Positions 9,850 to 17,914 of a DNA stretch of 64,000 nt are shown piece by piece. Made by a program: the position numbers and the translations under genes. The stretch comes from Hydrogenophaga sp. (GTDB taxonomy: Bacteria; Pseudomonadota; Gammaproteobacteria; Burkholderiales; Burkholderiaceae_C), in NCBI RefSeq assembly GCF_011772445.1, contig NZ_WVZN01000047.1:174645-238644 (forward strand), in the 5' to 3' direction. The notes under the pieces are model-generated. The model saw nothing but the letters and a program-made list of their open reading frames with translations, did not search any database and was not told where the DNA came from. Each line of letters begins with the position of its first letter. The stretch's first letter is position 1.

Positions 9850-11457
9850 ATGAACACCACGGCACCCGTTCGAACGCTGATGACGGGCGAGGACTACCGC
9901 GAGTCGCTGCGGCGCGCCCGTCCCCGGGTGAGCGTGGACGGACGCTGGGTGGAGAGCGTGGCCGACGACCCGGCGTTGCGACCGGGCATCAATGCGGTGG
10001 CGCTGACCTACGACTTCGCCCACCGGCCGGAGTACGCGCCGCTGATGACGGCCACGCAGCACACCAGCGGGCGCACGGTGAACCGCATGACCCACCTGTC
10101 CACCAGCGCGGGCGACCTGCTCAACAAGCTGGAGGCCGTGCGCCTGATCTGCCAGGAAACCGGCTGCGCCCAGCGCTACCTCACGCACGACGCGCTGCAC
10201 GCCATCGCCCAGCTCAGCGCCCGGCTGGACGACGCCACCGGCCGGCGCGAGCACGGCGAGCGCTTCCTGGACTACCTGCACCGCGTGCAGGACCAGGACC
10301 TGACCCTGGGCGTGGCCATGACCGACGCCAAGGGCGACCGCAGCCGCCGCCCGCACCAGCAGGCCAACCCCGACACCTACCTGCACATCGTCGAACGCAA
10401 GCCCAACGGCATCGTCATCAGCGGCACCAAGGCCATCGTCACCGGGGCGCCCTACATGCACGAGCTGCTGGTCATGCCCTGCCGCAACATGGGCGAGGCC
10501 GACGCCGACTTCGCCGTCTGCTGCGCCGTGCCGGTGGACGCCGAGGGCCTGACCATCGTGGCCCGCCCGGCCGGGCGCCCCGGCGAGAAGCTGGAGCACG
10601 GCGACGCCCTGTTTTCGCGCCGCTTCGGGCAGAGCACCGGCGTGTGCCTGTTCGACCGCGTCTTCGTGCCCTGGGAGCGCGTGTTCCTGGCCGGCGAGTG
10701 GGAGCACTCGGGCCACCTCACCTACAGCTACGCCACCCACCACCGCCAGACCTGCATCGCCGCGCGCGCGGGCTTCGGCGACCTGCTGATCGGCGCCGGC
10801 GCGCTGATGTGCGAGGCCAACGGCTTCGACCCCGGTGCCGAGAGCCACCTGCGCGAGCAGATGGTGGAGCTGATCACCATCGTCGAGGGCTTCTACGCCT
10901 GCGGCGTGGCCGCGAGCGTCTACGGACGGCGCGACGAACACGCCGAGGTCTTCATGCCCGACCCGGTGTTCGCCAACATCGGCAAACTGCTGCTGGCGAC
11001 CAAGATCTACGACATGCACCGCCTGGCGCACACGGTGAGCGGCGGCCTCATCGTCACCCTGCCCGGCCCCGACGAGGACCACAACCCCGAGACGGCGGGC
11101 CGCCTGTCCGACGTGCTGCGCGCCAGCCCCGACGTGCCCTACGAGCAGCGCATCCAGGCGGCGCGCTTCATCGAGGACCTCACCGCCGGCTACCAGGGTG
11201 GCTGGTACAGCGTCATCAGCCTGCACGGCGGCGGCTCGCCGGCCGCCATGAAGCAGGAAATCTGGCGCCACTACCCGGTGGGCGACAAGGTCGACCTGGT
11301 GGAGCGCCTGCTCGATCGCGGCCTGAGCGCCGACCCGTCGCGCGCCATCACGCGCAACCGCCAGCCCGGCCGCTGCTGCGACACGGGCTGCACCCAGCCC
11401 GGCCAAGCCGTGATGGTTGAGTTACCGACGAATACGAAAGCAACAAAATCGGCCTGA
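9850..11457 (+). CDS. HpaB/AbfD-superfamily flavoprotein (4-hydroxyphenylacetate 3-hydroxylase family)
   Basis: Predicted 535-residue FAD protein with the acyl-CoA-dehydrogenase-like fold shared by 4-hydroxyphenylacetate 3-monooxygenase and 4-hydroxybutyryl-CoA dehydratase. Family segments seen: LMTGEDYRESLRR at the N-terminus, TYDFAHRPEYAPLMTA, GVAMTDAKGDRSRRP, VSGGLIVTLPGP. Of the four [4Fe-4S] ligands of the dehydratase, I can align Cys106 and His298, but the other two positions are Tyr110 and Ala305. So it should not carry that cluster and is more likely a flavin-dependent hydroxylase. The C-terminus has an unusual CCDTGC. The start at 9850 is fixed by AGGAGA 7 nt upstream. Substrate unknown; no reductase partner (HpaC type) is adjacent. 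Confidence 0.85.
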   Translation: MNTTAPVRTLMTGEDYRESLRRARPRVSVDGRWVESVADDPALRPGINAVALTYDFAHRPEYAPLMTATQHTSGRTVNRMTHLSTSAGDLLNKLEAVRLICQETGCAQRYLTHDALHAIAQLSARLDDATGRREHGERFLDYLHRVQDQDLTLGVAMTDAKGDRSRRPHQQANPDTYLHIVERKPNGIVISGTKAIVTGAPYMHELLVMPCRNMGEADADFAVCCAVPVDAEGLTIVARPAGRPGEKLEHGDALFSRRFGQSTGVCLFDRVFVPWERVFLAGEWEHSGHLTYSYATHHRQTCIAARAGFGDLLIGAGALMCEANGFDPGAESHLREQMVELITIVEGFYACGVAASVYGRRDEHAEVFMPDPVFANIGKLLLATKIYDMHRLAHTVSGGLIVTLPGPDEDHNPETAGRLSDVLRASPDVPYEQRIQAARFIEDLTAGYQGGWYSVISLHGGGSPAAMKQEIWRHYPVGDKVDLVERLLDRGLSADPSRAITRNRQPGRCCDTGCTQPGQAVMVELPTNTKATKSA

Positions 11458-11460
11458 ATC

Positions 11461-11481
11461 AAGCGCTTACGGCGCTTTTTT
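11461..11481 (+). terminator. intrinsic terminator after the HpaB-like gene
   Basis: Stem AAGCGC / GCGCTT with loop TTACG runs directly into a T tract, 3 bp after the stop codon at 11457. Confidence 0.75.
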
Positions 11482-11521
11482 GAGTTGACGGAAGAGGTGC
11501 GGCGCACTACCCTCCGCGTCC

Positions 11522-12079
11522 ATGCGTCGCTGGCTTCCCCTCCTCCTCATCGGCTGCTCGGCCGTGGCACACGCCGCGCCGCCCAGCGGGAGCTGGGAAG
11601 ACATGGACACGCTGCTGGCCGACAAGGGCTTCATGGCCCGCCTGGGCGAGCAGGTGCAGCAAGCCGGCGCCACCGCCAGTCAGCAGGCCTCCAGCCTGGT
11701 GATCAACGCCCTGGCCTTCCTGGGCGTGCCCTACAGGTACGGCGGCAACACCTTCGACACCGGCTTCGACTGCAGCGGCTTCGTGCGCGCCGTGTACGAG
11801 CAATCCATGGGCAAGCTGCTGCCGCGCCGCTCCGACGAGCAGGCCGCCGCCACCCAGCCCATCGAGCGCAGCGAACTGCAACCCGGCGACCTGGTGTTCT
11901 TCAACACCCTGCGCCGCTCCTTCAGCCACGTGGGCATCTACATCGGCGACGGCAAGTTCGTGCACTCGCCGCGCGCCGGCGCGCAGGTTCGCGTGGAAGA
12001 CATGCGCGTGGCGTACTGGAACAAGCGCTTCAACGGCGCGCGCCGCGTGCCGGCGGGTTCGTCTCAGGCCCAGCCCTGA
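11522..12079 (+). CDS. NlpC/P60 family peptidoglycan endopeptidase
   Basis: Predicted secreted 185-residue cysteine peptidase that cuts peptide stems of the cell wall. A signal peptide (residues 1 to about 19, ending AVAHAAPP) precedes the domain. The catalytic Cys84 lies in FDCSGFVRA, the His136 in FSHVGIYIG, and a third polar residue is His148 in KFVHSP. The spacing VPYRYGGNTFDTGFDCSG is typical of the Spr/NlpC type. There is no lipobox Cys right after the signal, so it is probably periplasmic rather than a lipoprotein. It follows an intrinsic terminator and has its own unit; its convergent neighbour is the Bug protein. Confidence 0.93.
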   Translation: MRRWLPLLLIGCSAVAHAAPPSGSWEDMDTLLADKGFMARLGEQVQQAGATASQQASSLVINALAFLGVPYRYGGNTFDTGFDCSGFVRAVYEQSMGKLLPRRSDEQAAATQPIERSELQPGDLVFFNTLRRSFSHVGIYIGDGKFVHSPRAGAQVRVEDMRVAYWNKRFNGARRVPAGSSQAQP

Positions 12080-12103
12080 GGCCCCCTGGGGCCCCCTGGG
12101 GCC
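12080..12103. repeat. 10-bp GC-rich tandem repeat between convergent genes
   Basis: The decamer GCCCCCTGGG occurs twice in tandem and begins a third time, immediately after the NlpC/P60 stop. The unit is nearly self-complementary (GGCCCC with GGGGCC), so the transcript can fold into alternative hairpins. It may act as a terminator for the convergent genes, but there is no T tract. Confidence 0.45.
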
Positions 12104-12130
12104 GCTGATCGCCCCGCCCCATTTCCTCCA

Positions 12131-13102
12131 TCACTCCAGGCGTATGCCCGCGTCCTTCAGGCGCCGGTGGCTCAGCCATTCCTCGGCAACGCGCCGCTCG
12201 AAGGCCGCGCGCCCGTCCGTGGCGGGCAGGTTGTCCGACGCGAGCAGCCGGTCACGGATGGCGGGGGACGCCAGCACCCGGTTGATCTCGGCGTTGAGCC
12301 GGTCCAGCAGCGCGGCTGGCGTGTCCCCCGGCGCGAACACACCGAACAGCGAACTGACATTGGCCTGCGGCAGGCCCAGCTCGGCGAAGGTGGGCACATC
12401 GGGTAGCACGTCCAGCCGCCGGGGCGCGCCCACGGCCAGCGGCTTGAAGCGGCCAGCCGCCACGTGCTGCAACTGCAGCGGCGCCACGTTGGTGGACAGC
12501 AGCTCGAACTGGCCGCCCAGCGCGTCGTTGATCTGTTGCCCGCCGCCCTTGTAGGGGATGTGGGTCACGGCGATGCCGGCGCCCGCCTGCACCTGCTCCA
12601 GAACCAGGTGCCCGGCCGTGGCCACGCCTGACGTCGCCCAGCGCAGGGCCCCGGGCCGCTCGCGGGCCTGCTGCAGCAGGTCGGCGAAACGCTCGCCCGT
12701 GAACGCCGGCGTGCCCACCAGCAGCACCGGCGTGACCATGGCGCTGGCCACCGGTGCCACGTCGCGCAGCGGGTCGAACCCGACGGGCCCCAGGTGGGGA
12801 CGCAAGGTCAGCGGGCTGGTCGCTGAAAACGCCAGCGTGTGGCCGTCGGGCGCGGCACGCGCCAGCGCCTGCAGGCCCACCACGCCGCCGCCGCCCGCGC
12901 GGTTGTCCACGCGCACCGGCACGCCCAGGCGCGCGGCCAGCCCCTCGGCGATGGCACGGGCCACGCCGTCGCTGAGTCCACCGGGCGGGTAGACCACGAT
13001 GAGGCGCAGCGGCCGCGCGGGCCAGGGTGGCGCGGGCCAGGCCGGCCACGACGCGGCCAGCGCCAGCCACGCGGCCATCAGTTGCCGGCGGTTCGCGCTC
13101 AC
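12131..13102 (-). CDS. Bug-family tripartite tricarboxylate transporter substrate-binding protein
   Basis: Predicted 323-residue periplasmic solute receptor of the TctC/Bug family, abundant in Burkholderiales. A signal peptide with arginine pair (SANRRQLMAAWLALAAS, cleavage near WPARP) precedes the mature domain starting RPLRLIVVYPPGGLSD. Family signatures DNRAGGGGVVG, HIPYKGGGQQINDALGG and LPDVPTFAELGLP are present. I chose the GTG at 13102, because it overlaps the LysR stop as GTGA, pointing to translational coupling, and gives a full signal n-region; the ATG at 13078 is the alternative. The ligand is unknown, and no membrane partner (TctA/TctB) is in the window. Confidence 0.9.
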   Translation of the reverse strand: MSANRRQLMAAWLALAASWPAWPAPPWPARPLRLIVVYPPGGLSDGVARAIAEGLAARLGVPVRVDNRAGGGGVVGLQALARAAPDGHTLAFSATSPLTLRPHLGPVGFDPLRDVAPVASAMVTPVLLVGTPAFTGERFADLLQQARERPGALRWATSGVATAGHLVLEQVQAGAGIAVTHIPYKGGGQQINDALGGQFELLSTNVAPLQLQHVAAGRFKPLAVGAPRRLDVLPDVPTFAELGLPQANVSSLFGVFAPGDTPAALLDRLNAEINRVLASPAIRDRLLASDNLPATDGRAAFERRVAEEWLSHRRLKDAGIRLE

Positions 13103-14037
13103 CGGGGCGATCCCTTGCGGCCCCGCGCCTGGTGCCGTCGGGCCGTGTCGCGAACGATCTTGAGAAAGTGCGCGGCCGGCCCGCTCGCCTCGGCTGTGCG
13201 GTAGACCAGGGTCAGCGGTGCGTCCAGCGGCGTGCCGTCGGCCAGCGGGCGGTACGTCACCGCCTGCGGGTGCAGGCCGCGCATGGACGCCGGCACCACC
13301 GCGACGCCCGCGCCCGCGGCCACCAGGTTCAGGCTGGTCACCATGCGCTCCACCTCGGCCGCGATGCGCGGGCGGAAACCCCGCGCTTCGCACAGCGCCA
13401 GCAGATTGGCGTAGAGCCCGGGCGCGCCGGGCTGTCGCACGAGGATGAAACCCTCCTGCCGCAGGTCCGTCAGCGCCAGCCCCCGCCTGGCGCCGACGCC
13501 CGCCGCCAGCGGGTGATCCACCGGCAGCGCCACCACCACCGGCTCGCGCAGCAGCAGTTCGAAGCTCAGGTGCTCTGGCAGCGCCACCGGCACACGGATC
13601 AGCCCGCAGTGCAAGCGCCCGGCCGCCACGGCCTCGGTGATGCCGGCGGCGTGGTCCTCGCGAATGGACAGCGTGATGCCCGGCCAGGCCCGTCGACAGG
13701 CACGCAGGGCCTCGGGCGTGAAGGCGTGCGCCGCCGCCGAGCTGGTGAAGCCGACGTTGAGCAAGCCGAGTTCGCCGCGCGCCACGCGGGCCATGCGCCC
13801 TTGCATGGCGGCCATCTCGTCCACCAGTCGGCGCGCCTCCTGCTCGAACTGGCGGCCGGCGTCCGTCAGCGAGACGCCCTTGGGGTGACGCTGAAACAGC
13901 GACACGCCCAGTTCCGCCTCCAGCGCCTTGATCTGCAGGCTCAAGGGCGGCTGCTGAATGCCCAGGCGTTCGGCCGCGCGCGTCATGTGCCCGGCCTCGG
14001 CCACGGCGAGGAAGTAGCGCAGGTGCCGGAACTCCAT
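13099..14037 (-). CDS. LysR-family transcriptional regulator
   Basis: Predicted 312-residue regulator. The N-terminal helix-turn-helix reads MEFRHLRYFLAVAEAGHMTRAAERLGI with QPPLSLQIKALE as recognition helix. The rest is a two-subdomain effector-binding fold. The ATG at 14037 gives the canonical MEFRHLRYF start; the frame extends upstream but without similarity. It overlaps the Bug gene by 4 nt and is divergent from the secreted hydrolase at 14137. Their 99-bp intergenic space is where it would bind, which makes the hydrolase and the Bug protein the likely targets. Confidence 0.94.
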   Translation of the reverse strand: MEFRHLRYFLAVAEAGHMTRAAERLGIQQPPLSLQIKALEAELGVSLFQRHPKGVSLTDAGRQFEQEARRLVDEMAAMQGRMARVARGELGLLNVGFTSSAAAHAFTPEALRACRRAWPGITLSIREDHAAGITEAVAAGRLHCGLIRVPVALPEHLSFELLLREPVVVALPVDHPLAAGVGARRGLALTDLRQEGFILVRQPGAPGLYANLLALCEARGFRPRIAAEVERMVTSLNLVAAGAGVAVVPASMRGLHPQAVTYRPLADGTPLDAPLTLVYRTAEASGPAAHFLKIVRDTARRHQARGRKGSPR

Positions 14038-14136
14038 ATCGCAAAGGTATTGAAATCGGTCTTTCAGTATATTTGACGCGGGGTGGCGGCCCACCTATCG
14101 TGCGGCGGACCCGAACGACAACACCGGAGACAAGCC

Positions 14137-15492
14137 GTGCCCATCCGCCCCCTGGCGAGCCTCGCCCTGGCCGCCCTCGCCTGCTGCCCCCTGCACACCC
14201 TGGCCGCGCCAGGCCCCAGTGAGCCCACGCCCCGCACCTGCCCGAGCGAAGTGCCGGCCGGTGCCCGCTGCTTCACCGCCGAGGACGGTCTGGGCGGCTT
14301 CTTCTGGACCGCCCTGCCCGCCGGCTGGAAGCCCGCCACCGGCGTGCTGGTGGTGCACGCACACGGCGGCCCGGCCGACACCGGCCCGGCCCGCTTCGAG
14401 CGCGGCGAGCAAGACCTCAAGCGCTGGGCCATCACCGTCAAGGCCGGTTACGCCTGGGTGGCGCCCACGTACCGGCGCGGCGGCTTCGGCGTCAGCATGG
14501 CGGCCGAGGACACCGAGCGCGCGCGCCGCCACTTCGTGCAGCACTTCGGCGTGCCGCGCCGCACCTTGCTGCACGGGCAGAGCTATGGCGCGGGTGTCGC
14601 GTCCAAGGCGGCCGAGCTGTACGCCACCGTGGACGGCCCGAACGGCCCCACGCGCGGGCCCTACGACGGCGTGCTGCTCACCAGCGGCGTGCTGGGCGGC
14701 GGCACGCGCGCCTACGACTTCCGGCTCGACCTGCGCGTGGTCTACCAGTACGTCTGCCAGAACCACCCCAGGGCCGACGAGCCGCAGTACCCGCTGTGGC
14801 AGGGCCTGCCCATGAACGCGCGGCTCACGCGCGCCGAACTGGCCGAGCGCGTGGACGCGTGCACCGGCGTGCGCCAACCCGCCGCGCAGCGCGCGGACCG
14901 GCAGAAGGCCAACCTGGCCACCATCGTGAACGTCATCCGCATCCCCGAGCGCTCGCTCATTGCCCACCTCAACTGGGCCACCTGGCTGTTCCGCGACCTG
15001 ACGCAACTGCGCCTGGATGGCCGCAACCCCTTCGACAACACGCGCGTGCGCTACCAGGGCTCGGCCGATGACGCGGCGCTGAACGCGGGCGTGCAACGCT
15101 ACGCGGCCGACCCCGCCGCCGTGGCCGAACTCGCGCGCGACAGCGACCCCCAAGGCCGCATCAAGGTGCCCGTGCTGGCGCTGCACGCGGTGAACGACCC
15201 CACGGCCTTCGTCGAGCTCTCGTCGGCCTACCGCGAGATCGTGGAACGCGCGGGCAACGGCGCCCTGCTGGTGCAGACCTACAGCGACGAGTCCGAGCAC
15301 AGCTACCTGAGCGAGCCGCAGTACCCGGCGCTGTTCACCGCGCTGCTGAACTGGATCGATCGCAAGGAGAAGCCCACGCCGCAGCGCGTGGCGGCGCTGT
15401 GCAAGGGCTACGAAGCGGCCTACGGCGAGGCCTGCAAGCTGCTGCCGCACTACCAGAGCCCGCCGTTGAGCCAACGTGTGCCGCCGCGCTGA
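14137..15492 (+). CDS. secreted alpha/beta hydrolase
   Basis: Predicted 451-residue exported hydrolase of unknown substrate. A signal peptide (VPIRPLASLALAALACC, cleavage near HTLAAPGPS) leads to a mature domain. The strand and oxyanion region is VLVVHAHGGPADTG, the nucleophile elbow is HGQSYGAGVASK (GxSxG), the acidic residue is likely in LALHAVNDPTAF, and the His in SDESEHSYLSEP. Six cysteines in the mature part suggest disulfides. The GTG at 14137 is chosen, because GGAGA lies 6 nt upstream and it gives a clean signal peptide; no ATG does so. It is divergent from a LysR gene, a usual arrangement for a regulated catabolic esterase. Confidence 0.82.
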   Translation: MPIRPLASLALAALACCPLHTLAAPGPSEPTPRTCPSEVPAGARCFTAEDGLGGFFWTALPAGWKPATGVLVVHAHGGPADTGPARFERGEQDLKRWAITVKAGYAWVAPTYRRGGFGVSMAAEDTERARRHFVQHFGVPRRTLLHGQSYGAGVASKAAELYATVDGPNGPTRGPYDGVLLTSGVLGGGTRAYDFRLDLRVVYQYVCQNHPRADEPQYPLWQGLPMNARLTRAELAERVDACTGVRQPAAQRADRQKANLATIVNVIRIPERSLIAHLNWATWLFRDLTQLRLDGRNPFDNTRVRYQGSADDAALNAGVQRYAADPAAVAELARDSDPQGRIKVPVLALHAVNDPTAFVELSSAYREIVERAGNGALLVQTYSDESEHSYLSEPQYPALFTALLNWIDRKEKPTPQRVAALCKGYEAAYGEACKLLPHYQSPPLSQRVPPR

Positions 15493-15514
15493 CCAGGGCG
15501 GAGCCGCCGGCGGC

Positions 15515-16204
15515 TCAGCGCGCGTCGTGGAAGCTCAGCTCCAGGCCGATGCGTTCGCCCCGTCGCACGCGGCCGATGGCGTGCCGCAGCCGCGTGCGGT
15601 AGGGTCCGCGGCTGCCCTGCACGGGCCGCGCGTCGGTGGCGATGATGGCCGCATCGCCCCATCGCAGCGGCAGCACGGCCGGACGCGACTGCAGCCGCGG
15701 GCGTTGTTCCGTGGTGACGAACTCGCCGCCCTCGAAATCGACGCCGGGCTCGGACAGCAGCGCGACCAGTTGAAGCGGGAACACCTGTTCGCCCCCGTTG
15801 CGCTGGTGCAGCAGCAGGTGGTCGTCCACGCCCAGGCGGCTCAGGTGGGATTGCCCGCGCCACTGGCCCGCCTGCCGGTTGCGCTGGACGAATTCGCTGA
15901 ACGCCAACGGGTAGCGGGCCTCGACGCCCAGGGTGTGGTTCCAGCGGTTGGCGATGGTCACGAGGCGCGGGTAGAGCGCGGTGCGCCATGCCTCCAGCGA
16001 CGCCGGCAGACCCGCCTCGAAGCGGAACAACTCGCCGCTCCCCAGGCCGATATCCACCAGCGGCACACGCACGGTGCCCGGGGCCGACACCCGCCGCGCC
16101 AGGCTGCGCGCCGCCTCGGCGCCCAGCCAGCCGGGCAGCAGGGCATGGCCCTCTTCGTCGAGTTGGGCCGAGATGGCCGCCCAGTCCAGGCGAATGCCGT
16201 TCAC
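15515..16204 (-). CDS. 2OG-Fe(II) oxygenase paralogue with degenerate iron site (oxygenase A)
   Basis: 229-residue member of the prolyl-4-hydroxylase-like 2-oxoglutarate/Fe(II) oxygenases (2OG-FeII_Oxy family) and clear paralogue of the protein at 17915-18616. The shared core aligns without gaps: DDHLLLHQRNGGEQVFPLQ here against GDHNCLHQDLYGEHVFPLQ there. The HxD iron motif is therefore HxR (His133, Arg135); the distal His208 and the 2OG-binding Arg218 remain. Without the Asp ligand ordinary oxygenation is doubtful. The start is a GTG overlapping the ada stop (GTGA), so it is translationally coupled as the last gene of a four-gene operon. A role in alkylation repair is inference from this context. 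Confidence 0.85.
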   Translation of the reverse strand: MNGIRLDWAAISAQLDEEGHALLPGWLGAEAARSLARRVSAPGTVRVPLVDIGLGSGELFRFEAGLPASLEAWRTALYPRLVTIANRWNHTLGVEARYPLAFSEFVQRNRQAGQWRGQSHLSRLGVDDHLLLHQRNGGEQVFPLQLVALLSEPGVDFEGGEFVTTEQRPRLQSRPAVLPLRWGDAAIIATDARPVQGSRGPYRTRLRHAIGRVRRGERIGLELSFHDAR

Positions 16205-17271
16205 GCCTGGGCCTCACGGCGCAGCAGCTCGCGCTTGCGCTCCACCCCCCAGCGGTAGCCGGACAGGTCGCCGTCGCGCCGCACCACGCGGTGGCAGGGG
16301 ATGGCCACGGCCAGGCGGTTCGCGCCGCAGGCCTGCGCCACGGCGCGCACCGCGCGCGGCGCGCCGATGCGCTCGGCGATCTCCGCGTAGCTCGCGGTCG
16401 TGCCCGGCGGGATCTCTCGCAGCGCGCGCCACACACGCTCCTGAAACGCCGTGCCACGCACGTCCAGCGGCAGTTGCAGGCCGATCGCGGGCGCCTCGAT
16501 GAGGCCTACCACCTGCGCCACCCATTGTTCGAAGGCCGCGTCGCCCCCAATGAGCCGGGCCCGGGGGAACTGGTCCTGCAACTCGCGCACCAGCGCGTCC
16601 GGGTCGTCGTCGAGCAGGATCGCGCAGATGCCGCGCTGGCTCCGGGCCACGAGGATGGCGCCCAGCGAGCACTGCCCCACCGCGAAGCGGATGTCTGCGC
16701 CGGCACCGCCGGCCCGGTAGTCGCGGGCGCGCATGCCCAGCAACTGGTCGGACGCCTCGTAGAACCGGCTGTTGGAATTGAAACCCGCGCCGTAGATGGC
16801 GTCCGTGATCGAGGACTCGGGCGCACTCAGTTCCTCGCGCAGCCGGCGGGCGCGAAAGGCCGAGCCATAGGCCTTGGGCGTGAGACCCGTTTCGGCCTTG
16901 AACAGGCGGTGGAAATGGAAAGGGCTCATGCCGAGCTCGGCCGCCAGGGCGTCCAGCGGGGGCGGCGTCTCCGAGGCCTCGATCAGCCGGCAGGCGCGCG
17001 CCACCAGCCCGGCGCGCTCGGCCGCCGCGCGGGTCTGGTCGCTGCGGGCGCGGCGGCTGGGCCGGTAGCCCGCGGCCTCGGCGGCCTGGGCGGAATCGAA
17101 GAACGCCACGTTCTCGCGTCTGGGCAGGCGCGCCATCGAACTGGGCTGGGCGTAGACGCCCGTGGTGCGCACGGCGTAGACGAAGTGGCCATCGGCGGCG
17201 GCCTCCCGGGCCTGCACAGCCGCCCAGCGGGCGTCGTCGGTGTCGTAGGCGTTCATCGTGCTCATGCTCAT
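16201..17271 (-). CDS. ada: Ada-type protein: AraC DNA-binding domain plus O6-alkylguanine-DNA alkyltransferase, N-terminal Cys4 site lost
   Basis: 356 residues with full Ada layout: N-terminal AdaA zinc-domain fold (about 10-80), AraC helix-turn-helix (about 86-183, SPFHFHRLFKAETGLTPKAY), and C-terminal alkyltransferase with active site IPCHRVV (Cys326), which removes alkyl groups from O6-alkylguanine. In E. coli Ada, Cys38, Cys42, Cys69 and Cys72 bind zinc and Cys38 accepts methyl from phosphotriesters. Here the matching segments are VYAQPSSMAR and YRPSRRAR, so all four are Ala41, Ser45, Ser72 and Ala75 while the flanking fold (FVYAVRTTGV, RRENVAFF) is conserved. The methylation switch should be dead. 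The ATG at 17271 overlaps the alkB stop (ATGA). Confidence 0.93.
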   Translation of the reverse strand: MSMSTMNAYDTDDARWAAVQAREAAADGHFVYAVRTTGVYAQPSSMARLPRRENVAFFDSAQAAEAAGYRPSRRARSDQTRAAAERAGLVARACRLIEASETPPPLDALAAELGMSPFHFHRLFKAETGLTPKAYGSAFRARRLREELSAPESSITDAIYGAGFNSNSRFYEASDQLLGMRARDYRAGGAGADIRFAVGQCSLGAILVARSQRGICAILLDDDPDALVRELQDQFPRARLIGGDAAFEQWVAQVVGLIEAPAIGLQLPLDVRGTAFQERVWRALREIPPGTTASYAEIAERIGAPRAVRAVAQACGANRLAVAIPCHRVVRRDGDLSGYRWGVERKRELLRREAQA

Positions 17272-17912
17272 CCTGCCTTGCGCAAGGTGAGGTTGAAACG
17301 CTGGCTGCCCAGCAGCGCATGGGGTTCGTCCTTCAGCGGCTGCACGCCGTGGTAGCGCAGGCGATCGGCGCCGCCCCAGACCACCACGTCGCCGTGCCGC
17401 AGCGGCACCTTGAGCGAGGGGCCGCTGCGCGCCAGGCCACCCCACAGGAAGGTGGCGCGCATGCCCAGCGACACCGACACGATGGGTGCGGAGTAGTCGC
17501 GCTCGTTGCGGTCCTGGTGCAGCGAGAGGCGCGCGCCAGGGAGGTAGCGGTTGATCAGGCAGGCGTCGGGCGCGAAACCGGCGAATCCGGCAACTGCCGC
17601 GGCCTCGCTGGCGAGTCGGGCGAAGGCCGCCGGCATGGCCGGCCAGGGCGCACCGCTCTCGGGGTCGGTGGCGGTGTATTGGTAGCCCAGGCGGTCGCTC
17701 GTCCAGCCCAGGGCACCGCAGTTGGTCATTGCCACGGACATCGTGAAACCACCGGGCGTCACCAGGTGCCGGAACGGCGATGCCGATTCGACCGCGGCGA
17801 TGGCGGCCAGCAGCTCGGGCACCCACGGCAGCGCGAAGCCCCGCAGCAACACGGCCCCGGGGCCCAGGCGCTGCTCCCGCTCGGTGGGCTCGAAAAGCTC
17901 AGGCGTTTCCAT
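17268..17912 (-). CDS. alkB: alpha-ketoglutarate-dependent DNA dealkylase AlkB
   Basis: Oxidatively removes methyl groups from 1-methyladenine and 3-methylcytosine in DNA or RNA using Fe(II), O2 and 2-oxoglutarate. The 214-residue length equals the E. coli protein. The iron ligands His132 and Asp134 (LHQDRNERD) and His188 (RYHGV) and the cofactor-binding Arg205, Asn207 and Arg211 (RFNLTLR) all sit within one or two positions of the E. coli numbering, so it should be active. It starts 2 bp after the oxygenase B stop and overlaps ada by 4 nt, placing it second in the operon. Confidence 0.96.
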   Translation of the reverse strand: METPELFEPTEREQRLGPGAVLLRGFALPWVPELLAAIAAVESASPFRHLVTPGGFTMSVAMTNCGALGWTSDRLGYQYTATDPESGAPWPAMPAAFARLASEAAAVAGFAGFAPDACLINRYLPGARLSLHQDRNERDYSAPIVSVSLGMRATFLWGGLARSGPSLKVPLRHGDVVVWGGADRLRYHGVQPLKDEPHALLGSQRFNLTLRKAG

Positions 17913-17914
17913 GC

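Noticed and set aside
12131..14044. Apparent 637-residue fusion covering the LysR gene and the Bug protein
   Set aside because: Only the C-terminal half matches Bug proteins; the N-terminal half is an out-of-frame reading of the LysR gene. The Bug start is the GTG at 13102.
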